Positions 1 through 7,912 of a stretch of DNA of 12,269 nucleotides are shown piece after piece. The stretch spans positions 1-12,269 of the forward strand of contig JAQUOR010000029.1 of the NCBI GenBank assembly GCA_028717025.1. The letters run 5' to 3'. The stretch's first letter is position 1. Each line of letters begins with the position of its first letter. Source of the stretch: Candidatus Omnitrophota bacterium (GTDB lineage Bacteria; Omnitrophota; Gorgyraeia; Duberdicusellales; 4484-171). The notes under the pieces were generated by a model. The model saw only the letters and a program-made list of their open reading frames with translations, was not told the origin of the DNA and searched no databases. The translations under genes and the position numbers were made by a program.

Positions 1-16
1 TGTGCTCTTCCGATCT
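1..16. other. Illumina adapter remnant at contig start
   Basis: The first 16 bases, tgtgctcttccgatct, equal the 3' end of the standard Illumina TruSeq read-2 adapter. They are library sequence, not genome. The histidine kinase frame happens to stay open through them, so residues translated from this stretch are artificial and the real gene is cut at about position 17. Confidence 0.95.
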
Positions 17-3000
17 CTTCGACGTTATGAACGGTCTGTATGACGATAGTGCCTGCGTGCATGTTTTTTTTATGAATTGCCCATTTGGCGTTAGAAATGA
101 TACCGATAACGACTTGCGCAAGCAACTGCGGGTCGCCGAATACAAGAGGCAAGCCGGAAGCCAATTGTTTTTGAAGCGTTATGTTTTCCAATTTCAGTTC
201 CTGTTCGGAGATTATTACTACTTTTTCTATTATTTCGTTCAAAGAAACATTTTTAAAAACACCTTTGGATGCCCGGGAAAATTCAAGAAGCGCACGGGTA
301 ATGCTGACGCACCGCTGCGCGCCTTCTTCCATTGCTTTTACCAATTCGTTAAAATCATTAAAATTGAAATCTTTTTTCTGTATTGCAAGCATCCGGATCA
401 ATTGGGCGTTGTTTAAGACGCCGGATAAAGGATTATTAATTTCATGCGCTACCTCTCCTGCGAGAAGTCCGATGGAAGCTACTTTGGTCGACTGCATCAA
501 CTGGTCCTGAGTTTCTTTCAATCTTTGGTACGCAAAACGCAGGGCCTCTTCCGCAATCTTACGCTCAGTAATATCACGCCAGACACCGCAAACTCGTTTC
601 TCGCCCTTAAAATCGAGGGTGGAGAGCGAAACTTCCACATACATCAGTGAACCGTCCTTTTTGCGCTGCTTGGTCTCGAATCTCGTTCGTGTCTCATGGA
701 GCGCATCGCGATGGTGTGCTGCGAAACCTTCTTTTGACTCTATCGCTTCTATGTCCGCCATGGTTACCGAACGAAACTCATCTTCTGTATAACCGAGGTT
801 TTGCGCCACGGCTTTATTAAAAAATTCAAAGGTGCCGTTTTCGTTAAGTATGACTATTCCTTCTTTTGTATTTTCGAATATCAAGCGAAGTTTTTCTTCT
901 GATTCCCGAAGTGCCTGCTCCACGCGTTTACGCTCAGTAATATCCCTGATAACCCCTACAAGAGATTTATTCCCCGCTGCATCCATATACACTGTTTTTT
1001 TGGTAACGATAGTATGCACCATGCCCTGCGCATCGGTGATAGTTTCTTCATTCGCATCCTCTCTGCCTGTTTCAAAAACAATTTTGTCATGCTGCAAGAA
1101 AACATCTACCTGCCCTTTCGGAAAGAAATCGTAGTCGGTCTTTCCTACAATCTCCTGCCGCAGGCGGCCCAGGAATGCGCAAAGGGCGTCGTTAACCAAA
1201 ACAAATCTGCTCTGCCGGTCTTTCACGAATACCGGGTCACCGATAGCATTGATAATTTTATCCAAATAATCTCTGGAAGCTTGAAGAGCAATCTCGGCGT
1301 TTTTGCGTTCAGTAATATCCTCGACCATGCCGTCGATCCATTCTATGGCACCGTGTTCATCGCGTTTTGCCGTTGCAGTAATGGCGCACCACATCAGGGA
1401 ACCGTCCTTCTTTTTTAACTGCAGTTCCTTGTTTTTCACAGAGCCTTTTTTGCTTATTTCATCAATAAAGCTTTGCCGTTCCCCGGGGGTTTCATAAAGG
1501 TCGGCAACATCGATATGCAAAAACTCTTCCGGTGAGTCATACCCGTACATACGCAGCAACGCAGGGTTTGCCTGGAGGAAACGGGAACGTGGACCTGCGG
1601 TATTACGGTAGATACCCACGTTAAGGTTCTGGATAAGCGTGCGGTATTTTTCTTCGGATTCAAAAAGACGAAGTTCGGACTCGGCTCTGGAGAAAAGATT
1701 CGCAAACATGTCTGCGGTCACTTTAAGTAAAACAGCAATATCGTCCTCCCATGGTTGTGTATTGATTATTTTAGCAAAACCGATAAAACCGATAAGCGAA
1801 TCCCGAGAAACAAGCGGTATCGCAATAGCCGAACGTAACCCCAGAGATCTAAAAAGTTCTTTTTCCGCGGCTGCTTCCTGTGGTAGTCTATCAACGTTCT
1901 CAACACTGAAGACTTCGTGTTTCGTCATTATCTGCATAAACCAGGGGAATTGACCCATGGGCATCTTTTGTATTGTATCCTTATACGATGTTATTTTTTC
2001 GCTGCACCATTCATGCGTAAGATACATACATTGCTCATCATCATAAAAACGAAAAAGAGCGCTATAGTCTGCATTGATAAATAACCCTAATTGCTTAAGA
2101 GCGTCGGTGCATCGCTCATCCAGCGCGGCAAGCTCCAGATTGATGAAGCTTGAAGAAAGCGTAAGTACCAATTTCCTAAATGCATGGCTACGCCTGACTG
2201 TAGCTTCTATTTCCTTTGCCTGGGTAATATCATGGAAGATGCAGTGGGTGTGCGCGAAATTACCGCGTTCATCGCGGCTTATTTTGCCGTCTAATGAAAC
2301 AATAACATGCGCGCCGTCTTTGTGTACCATTTCATACTCGTTATTATGCGTTTCGCCGCGAATCTTAAAAAGAGGAAAACGCTCCTTAAACAGTTCCTGA
2401 GAATGCGGTGCCATGAAATCCCCCAGCCAGCGTCCGATAACTTCTTTCTTAGAATACCCCAGCAAAGAAAGCCAGGCAGCATTTACCTCCGTAAGACACC
2501 CATTGGCATCAAGCGATTGATACCCCAGGGGAGCGTGCTCATAAAGAAGTTTGAACTTCTTCTCGTTTTCCCGTAAAAGTCTTTCTGCTTTTTCGCGTCC
2601 GGTCACATCGTCGTATATGGCGATTACCTCACCGCTCGAAAATTTCAACACATAGTTGTCTCTCCATCCGCTTACCCTTTGATCTTTATAAAATGCGAGA
2701 GGAAAATGCTCGGGAGTAGAAGTCAGATACACCCGCTGCAACACTTCAAAAAGCCCAAACTCTTTAACCGCGGGAAATACCTCACAGATGCTCTTGCCTA
2801 AAACATCCTTTCGTTTCACGCGGTCTATCACTTCAACGCTTTTATTGATGTCCTTAAAAATAAAATCCTGACCGCCCTTTAAGGGCTCAAATATGGCAAC
2901 GCCGCTGCTCATGGTATTAAAGAGTTCTTTGAAACGGATTCTTTCTTCTTCCAGTTTATTTTTTATAAGCGCAGTTTTTCTTTTGAGCGTAATATCGGCA

Positions 3001-3362
3001 AGCCCTCTTGCAACAACAGGGCCAAGCCGTATGAGATTTTCTTTTATAACATAATCATGCGCACCGGATTTAACCAGCGCTACCGCGGTCTCTTCTTTGT
3101 TGCTTGCTGCGATAACGATAAAGGGAATATCTAAACCCGCCGTGCGCAACGATTCCAACGCCGCAGCGGCGGAAAAATTAACCATCGAACAGCCGGAAAG
3201 AACAATATCCCAGGGTTGTTTTTCCAGTGCTGTGCGCATTGCCAAAGCGTTATCAACACGTTCAAACGATACTTCGTAACCGGAACGAGTTAATTCCCCG
3301 ATCATTGAAAGCGCCTCCTTGTGGGAATCTTCCACGATCAGGACACGAAGAGGAACAGACAT
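17..3362 (-). CDS. Multi-sensor histidine kinase with degenerate N-terminal receiver (3' end missing)
   Basis: Sensor kinase of at least 1115 residues, open from the ATG at 3362 to the left edge. An in-frame TAA at 3375-3377 just upstream and an AAGGAG Shine-Dalgarno fix the start. Approximate domains: receiver-like 1-125; PAS 138-258; PAS 264-386; GAF 395-560 (SAIAIPLVSRDSLIGFIGFA); PAS 569-690, 695-815 and 820-937, each ending in DITERK; HisKA 958-1030 with H-box VAHEINNPLSG and phospho-acceptor His973; start of the ATPase domain with N-box SNAKWAI near 1090. The ATP-binding glycine boxes are beyond the contig edge. No membrane segment or signal peptide is visible, so a cytosolic kinase is inferred. 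The receiver keeps the acidic pair (Glu11, Asp12) and the late Lys (Lys107) but has Gly57 at the usual phosphoacceptor Asp. It lies downstream of a free receiver (117-base gap), a likely partner. The signal is unknown. Confidence 0.93.
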
Positions 3363-3370
3363 TGAATACT

Positions 3371-3376
3371 CTCCTT
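3371..3376 (-). promoter_or_regulatory. Ribosome binding site of the histidine kinase
   Basis: AAGGAG on the minus strand, eight bases before the ATG at 3362. An in-frame TAA overlaps this site, so no longer N-terminus is possible. Confidence 0.8.
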
Positions 3377-3452
3377 ATCCAACTTATAACGCATGATGTA
3401 AGAAATACGAAATACACGAGAGAAAATAGTTTAGCAAAAAGCTTCCGTTGGC

Positions 3453-3466
3453 TATCCTGCAGGATA
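3453..3466. repeat. 14-base perfect palindrome between receiver and kinase genes
   Basis: tatcctgcaggata is its own reverse complement. It lies in the 117-base gap between the receiver stop and the kinase start. A second small inverted repeat, gatat-cgcgc-atatc, overlaps its end at 3463-3477. There is no T-run after it on the minus strand, so it does not look like an intrinsic terminator. It could be a protein-binding site or chance. The rest of the gap shows nothing recognisable apart from the kinase ribosome binding site. Confidence 0.35.
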
Positions 3467-3479
3467 TCGCGCATATCCA

Positions 3480-3872
3480 TTAAAAAGAACTGCTTTCTTT
3501 ATACGCGATAGCTTTGTTGATCGCTTTCAAGAGAGTATTAAAATCGTACGGTTTTGTAATATAATCAATAATGCCGAGATGATATGCTTTTTTAATATCT
3601 TCGTCTTTGGCAAGCCCCGAAAGGATAATGATGGGTATATTTTTAGTATCTTTGTCATTATTGAGAAACTCACAAATCTCCAGTCCCCCTACACCCGGCA
3701 TCAATAGATCAAGCAATATCAGATGAGGATGAAATGATTTTATTGCCTCTACCATTCCCTTTGAGGTAAGCGATACCGCTACTTCAAAGCCGGATATGGC
3801 TAATAACTTTTGTAAACTATCGAGAACTACCTGATCGTCATCGGCAATAAATATACGTTTTTTTTCAGGCAT
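3480..3872 (-). CDS. Single-domain response regulator receiver (CheY-like)
   Basis: A 130-residue phosphorylatable receiver with no output domain. Visible residues are the acidic cluster DDD at 11-13, phosphoacceptor Asp55 in LILLDLLMPG, the switch Ser85 in IIILSG, and Lys107-Pro108 in YITKPYD. All features of an active receiver are therefore present. I chose the ATG at 3872 (MPEKKRIFIADDD) because the beta-1 strand follows at once and a G-rich AAGGGGG sits four bases before it. An upstream ATG at 3917 would add 15 residues, MIMCEGRGTGQKGGT, that look untranslated. It lies between gspF (98-base gap) and the histidine kinase, so it probably relays phosphate from that kinase, acting through protein contact rather than DNA binding. 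The target is unknown; the neighbouring secretion motor is a guess. Confidence 0.92.
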   Translation of the reverse strand: MPEKKRIFIADDDQVVLDSLQKLLAISGFEVAVSLTSKGMVEAIKSFHPHLILLDLLMPGVGGLEICEFLNNDKDTKNIPIIILSGLAKDEDIKKAYHLGIIDYITKPYDFNTLLKAINKAIAYKESSSF

Positions 3873-3970
3873 TGTACCCCCTTTTTGGCCAGTTCCGCGG
3901 CCCTCGCACATGATCATGGGACCGGATCTGCTGAATAGACGTCATCGGATTACATATCCGCAGAGAACGC

Positions 3971-5191
3971 TTAACTTGCTATTATATTGATTTCAAAAAT
4001 CGGCAGCAGCATCGCCATGACGATGAAGCCCACGATCAAACCCATCACAAGGATCATCAGGGGCTCTAATAATGTCGCAAAAACCTTCAAGGCGTCGTCG
4101 GTGTCACGCTCATACGAATCTCCTATTTCGCCTAAACTCTCGGCGAGCCTGCCTGATTCCTCACCCACAATAATAAGATTGCTCATGAAAAGAGGTATGA
4201 ATTTCGATTCTTTCAGGCTCCTGCCGAATGACCCGCCGCGCTCAAGAGCCGCATAGCTGTCGCGCAGGTGCTTTTTTATCACTTCGTTATCCAAAACAGG
4301 AATTGCTATTTCAATTGCCCGTAAAATCGGGATACCGCTGCGTATTAAAAGCTCCAGTGTTAAGCTGAAACGTGCCAATTCCGCTTTAAGCACAAAATCT
4401 CTGAAGATGGGCAGCGTAAGTTTAAACGCACTTATGCGTATTCTCATCGCCTCAGTCTTTGCCTGACGGCTGAAAAGAAGAATAATGATAGCTCCTGCGA
4501 TCGCACACCATCCCCCCCATTGTTTCATCATCCTAGTGATAAAAAGTAAGATTTTTGTCGGTAAGGGCAACTGCTGTTTCATGTCAAGATAAATCTGCGT
4601 AAGCCGCGGCAATACAAAAACAAACATGAACACAATAGTACCAAAGCCCACAGCTGTCATAAGAATCGGGTATGCCATCGCCATACGAAAGCGGGAAAGC
4701 ATTTGCTCTTCCTTCGCCCGATATTCGGCAATACGCAACAATGATTGCGGAAGCGCTCCGCCATCTTCGCCGGTACGGATCATCGCGATATAAAGAGGAG
4801 AAAATATTTTAGGAAACACACTTAAGGGGGCCGAAAGCGTAGCGCCCTGCCGCACTTCGTCATGAATATAATAAATAAGATTGCGCAAGTGAGTGCTTTC
4901 CGATTGCTCCGCAATAATACTTAATGCATCCAGGATAGAAACGCCTGATTTTAATAAACTCGCCAGCTGCCTGGTCATAAGGGTGATTTCGCGGCTCCGG
5001 ACGCGGCCTATCCCCTTTTTTGTTACAATCTTTTTTGTCTGGACGGGTTTTTCTTCCTGTTGTTCGATATTGAGCGGCAAATACCCTTGTTGACTGAGCT
5101 TCTCTATGGCTTCATCTTGCGAATGCGCCTCGATAGTGCCTTCGATCACTTCCTGCGGACCTTTTTTGGCGCGATATTTATAGTTTGGCAT
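3971..5191 (-). CDS. gspF: Type II secretion / type IV pilus inner-membrane platform protein GspF/PilC
   Basis: A 406-residue polytopic membrane protein, the usual length for GspF/PilC, which forms the inner-membrane platform that the GspE ATPase drives. It starts with the short N-terminal segment MPNYKYRAKKG typical of the family. Two T2SSF repeats follow, at about 70-193 and 272-397, each with the family signature near its middle: GEDGGALPQSL at 141-151 and GEESGRLAESL at 343-353. Hydrophobic segments lie near 172-195, 227-241 and 375-399, matching the three-helix topology known for the family. It follows gspE with a 62-base gap. Sequence alone does not separate type II secretion from type IV pilus or related systems; no secretin or pseudopilin gene is in the window. 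Confidence 0.95.
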   Translation of the reverse strand: MPNYKYRAKKGPQEVIEGTIEAHSQDEAIEKLSQQGYLPLNIEQQEEKPVQTKKIVTKKGIGRVRSREITLMTRQLASLLKSGVSILDALSIIAEQSESTHLRNLIYYIHDEVRQGATLSAPLSVFPKIFSPLYIAMIRTGEDGGALPQSLLRIAEYRAKEEQMLSRFRMAMAYPILMTAVGFGTIVFMFVFVLPRLTQIYLDMKQQLPLPTKILLFITRMMKQWGGWCAIAGAIIILLFSRQAKTEAMRIRISAFKLTLPIFRDFVLKAELARFSLTLELLIRSGIPILRAIEIAIPVLDNEVIKKHLRDSYAALERGGSFGRSLKESKFIPLFMSNLIIVGEESGRLAESLGEIGDSYERDTDDALKVFATLLEPLMILVMGLIVGFIVMAMLLPIFEINIIAS

Positions 5192-5201
5192 AACTAAAAA
5201 A

Positions 5202-5209
5202 CTCCTCCT
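5202..5209 (-). promoter_or_regulatory. Strong ribosome binding site of gspF
   Basis: AGGAGGAG on the minus strand, ten bases before the gspF ATG at 5191. It is the best Shine-Dalgarno match in the window and contrasts with gspE, which has none. Confidence 0.8.
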
Positions 5210-5253
5210 GGAAAGTCACGGACGTAAATCGCAATCAAAGTTTACTTTCTATT

Positions 5254-7422
5254 TTACCCTGTCGCGGAGCTTTTTTCGATAAATTTATTCAACCTGCTTC
5301 TCTCGGTCCCCGTCATATCAAGGAAACAAACCGCGATAGCGTACGTACGCTCGGGTTCCATCTCTTCGATCCGCATCACTCGCGCTAAACAACCAATCGG
5401 CTTTTCGTTGCCGTCGGGCAATTCCAAATGTAACTCTATAATGGAACCGATAGAAATTTTTTCATCGGCAATAAAAAGCACGCCTCCTGCGGAAATGTTT
5501 TTAGTAAGGCTGAACCTGTCTAACACAAGACCTTTGTGCGCGGCATCGCCTTCTGACTTAACAATGTTGTAGCGCACATTGACCTTGCTATTCAAACGGC
5601 TATACACACGTTTGTCCGCAGACTTAGACGACGCGATATCCCCGGATTTCTGTGTGCTTTGCATTTTTTCTATTGCAGAGGGAGACGTCTCATCTTCCCT
5701 CTTCTTCTCTTCCTCCAGCGTCGTTACCTTCATCACCTCTTCAGGGCTGGTTACCCCGGCAATGACCTTCTGCCAACCGTCTTGACGCAACGTACGCATT
5801 CCTTTCGTGATTGCCTCTCTTTTGATCTGGTTTGCAGTAGCCTTCTTCAGAATCAGATCTTTTATCGTTTCGTCAACCACAAGGATCTCGTATATTGCGG
5901 TGCGGCTGAAATAACCCGTACCGTTACAACTTGAACAGCCCTTGCCACGGTATATTGTAACCTTTTGAAGCGGAATATTCAAATCGCGCGCTATCATTTC
6001 TTTTACTTCGATGGGTACGGCCGTATCTTCGTATTTGCAATCCTGGCAAATAACGCGTATCAAGCGCTGTGCGATAAATGCTTCAACGCTTGACGCAAGC
6101 AGATATGGCTCCAAACCAATATCGAGGAGCCTGGCAATACCGCTGGCCGCATCATTGGTGTGCAAAGTCGAAAATATAAGGTGCCCCGTAAGCGCAACGC
6201 GAATCGCAATTTCCGCGGTTTCAAGATCGCGCACCTCTCCTACCATGATAACATCAGGATCGTGTCTCAGGATACTGCGTAATCCCGCTGCAAAGGTAAG
6301 CCCGATTTCCGGCATAACCTGTATTTGAGTAATACCGGACATCTCATATTCAATAGGATCTTCGATGGTGATTATCTTACGGTCTTTGGTGTTAATGCGG
6401 GAAAGACAGGCGTAAAGGGTTGTGGTTTTACCGCTGCCGGTAGGGCCGGTAACGAAAACAATACCATGGGGTTTTTGAATAAGTGTCTGGAAAATATCTA
6501 TTTCTGTCTTGGCAAGACCTAATTTCTCAAGACTAAAAAGCATCTGGGTAGGAAGGATCCTGATGACCACACTTTCGCCAAAGGGTGTAGGAATAGTAGA
6601 AATACGCAGGTCAAGCACCTGCTCCTGGACCCGCACCACGGCCCGGCCATCTTGGGGCAGGCGCCGCTCGACGATATTGAGATTAGACATGATTTTAATG
6701 CGCGAGATGATTGCGTTTAAAAAATTCTTTATTTCCGACGGCACGTTGGCGTCATAGAGGACGCCGTCAATGCGATACCGCAAGCTTACTCCTTCCCGGT
6801 AGGGTTCGATATGGATGTCGGTAGCGCGTTTCCTATACGCCTCTACGATAATCTGATTGACCAGTTTTATCACCGAGGCATCCGTGGCGAGCTTTTCGAT
6901 GTCCTCTATCTTTTCCTGCAGATGTGCGATAGAGGTCCCTTTTTCTGTCGTTATCTGGCTGCTGATACCTTCAAGCGTTTCTGCGCCAAGGCCATAATAC
7001 TTCGTTAATGCTTCCCCGATTTCCTTTTCTGTTGCGATAGCCATTACGATATCACAGCCCAGTTGCGTTCTGATCTCATCCTGTATTTTTATATCAAGGG
7101 GACAACAAACTGCAATCGTTAAAATCCTGTCTTTGTAAGAAAGGGGTACGAATTTATAATAGGAGGCGATTTTAATGGGTACCCGGCTTAAAGCGCTCTT
7201 GTCAACCGATGTTTCCTTGAGGTTAACAAACGAGCAGTGCAGTTTTTCAGCCAGAGCGGTTAAAATGTCTTTTTCGGAAAGCCGCTGGCGCTTGAGAAGC
7301 GCTTGCTGCAAGCCCTCGTTTGAAGCCTCTGCTTCCTTTAATATCTGTTCAGCTTCTTCTTTAGGAAGCAATCCCTTTTCAACAAGCGCTTCAGATAAAA
7401 GTATATCGATTTTTTTAGTCAT
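5254..7422 (-). CDS. gspE: Type II secretion / type IV pilus assembly ATPase GspE with C-terminal PilZ domain
   Basis: A 722-residue hexameric motor ATPase, about 150 residues longer than typical GspE/PilB. Domains: MshEN/T2SSE_N at 1-145; linker; ATPase core at about 180-570; charged linker at 570-600; PilZ at 603-718. Core motifs: Walker A GPTGSGKTT with Lys332; Asp box ITIEDPIE; Walker B DPDVIMVGEVRD with Glu396; His box with His414 and His421. The tetracysteine metal-binding motif is Cys459, Cys462, Cys496 and Cys499. PilZ shows RVYSR (RxxxR, 605-609) and NISAGG (NxSxxG, 642-647), the two known cyclic-di-GMP contact motifs. The N-terminal domain aligns with the preceding stand-alone protein but lacks several MshEN consensus residues. 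The ATG at 7422 has no clear Shine-Dalgarno; translation may depend on the gene 34 bases upstream. The role is to power pseudopilus or pilus assembly through GspF. Nucleotide control is inferred. Confidence 0.95.
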   Translation of the reverse strand: MTKKIDILLSEALVEKGLLPKEEAEQILKEAEASNEGLQQALLKRQRLSEKDILTALAEKLHCSFVNLKETSVDKSALSRVPIKIASYYKFVPLSYKDRILTIAVCCPLDIKIQDEIRTQLGCDIVMAIATEKEIGEALTKYYGLGAETLEGISSQITTEKGTSIAHLQEKIEDIEKLATDASVIKLVNQIIVEAYRKRATDIHIEPYREGVSLRYRIDGVLYDANVPSEIKNFLNAIISRIKIMSNLNIVERRLPQDGRAVVRVQEQVLDLRISTIPTPFGESVVIRILPTQMLFSLEKLGLAKTEIDIFQTLIQKPHGIVFVTGPTGSGKTTTLYACLSRINTKDRKIITIEDPIEYEMSGITQIQVMPEIGLTFAAGLRSILRHDPDVIMVGEVRDLETAEIAIRVALTGHLIFSTLHTNDAASGIARLLDIGLEPYLLASSVEAFIAQRLIRVICQDCKYEDTAVPIEVKEMIARDLNIPLQKVTIYRGKGCSSCNGTGYFSRTAIYEILVVDETIKDLILKKATANQIKREAITKGMRTLRQDGWQKVIAGVTSPEEVMKVTTLEEEKKREDETSPSAIEKMQSTQKSGDIASSKSADKRVYSRLNSKVNVRYNIVKSEGDAAHKGLVLDRFSLTKNISAGGVLFIADEKISIGSIIELHLELPDGNEKPIGCLARVMRIEEMEPERTYAIAVCFLDMTGTERSRLNKFIEKSSATG

Positions 7423-7455
7423 ATCTGCAAATCACGATCAGTTCACGCCCTGGAG

Positions 7456-7483
7456 CTTAAATACTGCCTCTTAAATACTGCTT
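7456..7483 (-). repeat. 14-base tandem duplication spanning a stop codon
   Basis: Two adjacent 14-base units, cttaaatactgcct and cttaaatactgctt, match at 13 of 14 positions. They cover the last codons of the stand-alone MshEN gene. Because 14 is not a multiple of three, the second unit is read in another frame and supplies the TAA stop. With a single unit the protein would end KQYLSSRA instead of KQYLRGSI. Confidence 0.85.
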
Positions 7484-7912
7484 ATACCTCTGTATGGCAT
7501 CTTCCATATCGCTTGGGCCGACCAAGGCAAAGGTAACTGCGGTGCCCTTCGCTTCCTCCTGTGCTTTTGCCAAGACCCAGGCATCAAGAGGGTTTATGAC
7601 GGCGAGCGTCACGCCGCTATCATTTTCTTCAATGGGAAAACACTTTAAATCAATAATCAACGTGGAACTGAAACGTTTTACAACTTTCCAATCAATATAT
7701 TTATTCTTTAAATCTATAACCGGCATATCAAATTGCGCAGACAAAGTTACCAGAAGATCGCGCTCTTTGATCTGATGCGTCCGCACTAACACCGTTCCCA
7801 GGAACTCTTTCGTACGAGCCTGTTCTGTTAATGCGGCTGCAAGCTGCGCATGAGTGAGCAACTTTTTTTCAATTAAAATCTCACCGAGCTTTTTTTGGCT
7901 GCGCACGTTCAT
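7457..7912 (-). CDS. Stand-alone MshEN (GspE N-terminal) domain protein
   Basis: A 151-residue protein that is only the N-terminal domain of a GspE/PilB ATPase, with no Walker motifs. Residues 8-31 and 37-60 form two 24-residue repeats separated by five residues, the arrangement known for cyclic-di-GMP-binding MshEN domains. The first has LG at 9-10, L24, L28 and Q31; the second LG at 38-39, I48, L53, L57 and Q60. The consensus Arg of each repeat is Lys8 and Phe37, and the central Gly is Lys17 and His46, so binding is uncertain. Residues 61-143 align along their length with 61-143 of the downstream GspE, indicating paralogy. The start overlaps the atpD stop as ATGA (7909-7912), so translational coupling is likely. 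Probably a regulatory partner of the motor; no enzymatic role is suggested. Confidence 0.88.
   Translation of the reverse strand: MNVRSQKKLGEILIEKKLLTHAQLAAALTEQARTKEFLGTVLVRTHQIKERDLLVTLSAQFDMPVIDLKNKYIDWKVVKRFSSTLIIDLKCFPIEENDSGVTLAVINPLDAWVLAKAQEEAKGTAVTFALVGPSDMEDAIQRYKQYLRGSI

Noticed and set aside
561..1320. A recurring short sequence, close to acgctcagtaatatc, near 561, 929 and 1303 that could suggest a dispersed repeat.
   Set aside because: On the minus strand it encodes the DITERK motif at the end of successive PAS domains. It reflects protein domain repetition, not a CRISPR or mobile repeat.
27..2576. Many plus-strand frames of 60-134 codons opposite the kinase gene.
   Set aside because: They lie antisense to a continuous minus-strand frame with recognisable PAS, GAF and HisKA motifs, and their products show no domain features.
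3262..3480. A 72-residue minus-strand frame whose ATG overlaps the receiver stop (TAATG) and that contains a hydrophobic stretch.
   Set aside because: Its second half lies out of frame over the start of the histidine kinase, which has a good ribosome binding site and clear domains. The hydrophobic part comes from the untranslated gap, and I recognise no family.
3873..3970. Possible terminator or promoter between gspF and the receiver, based on a CGGAT/ATCCG stem and the palindrome catgatcatg.
   Set aside because: Stems are only four or five pairs, no T-run follows on the minus strand, and no convincing -35/-10 pair is visible.
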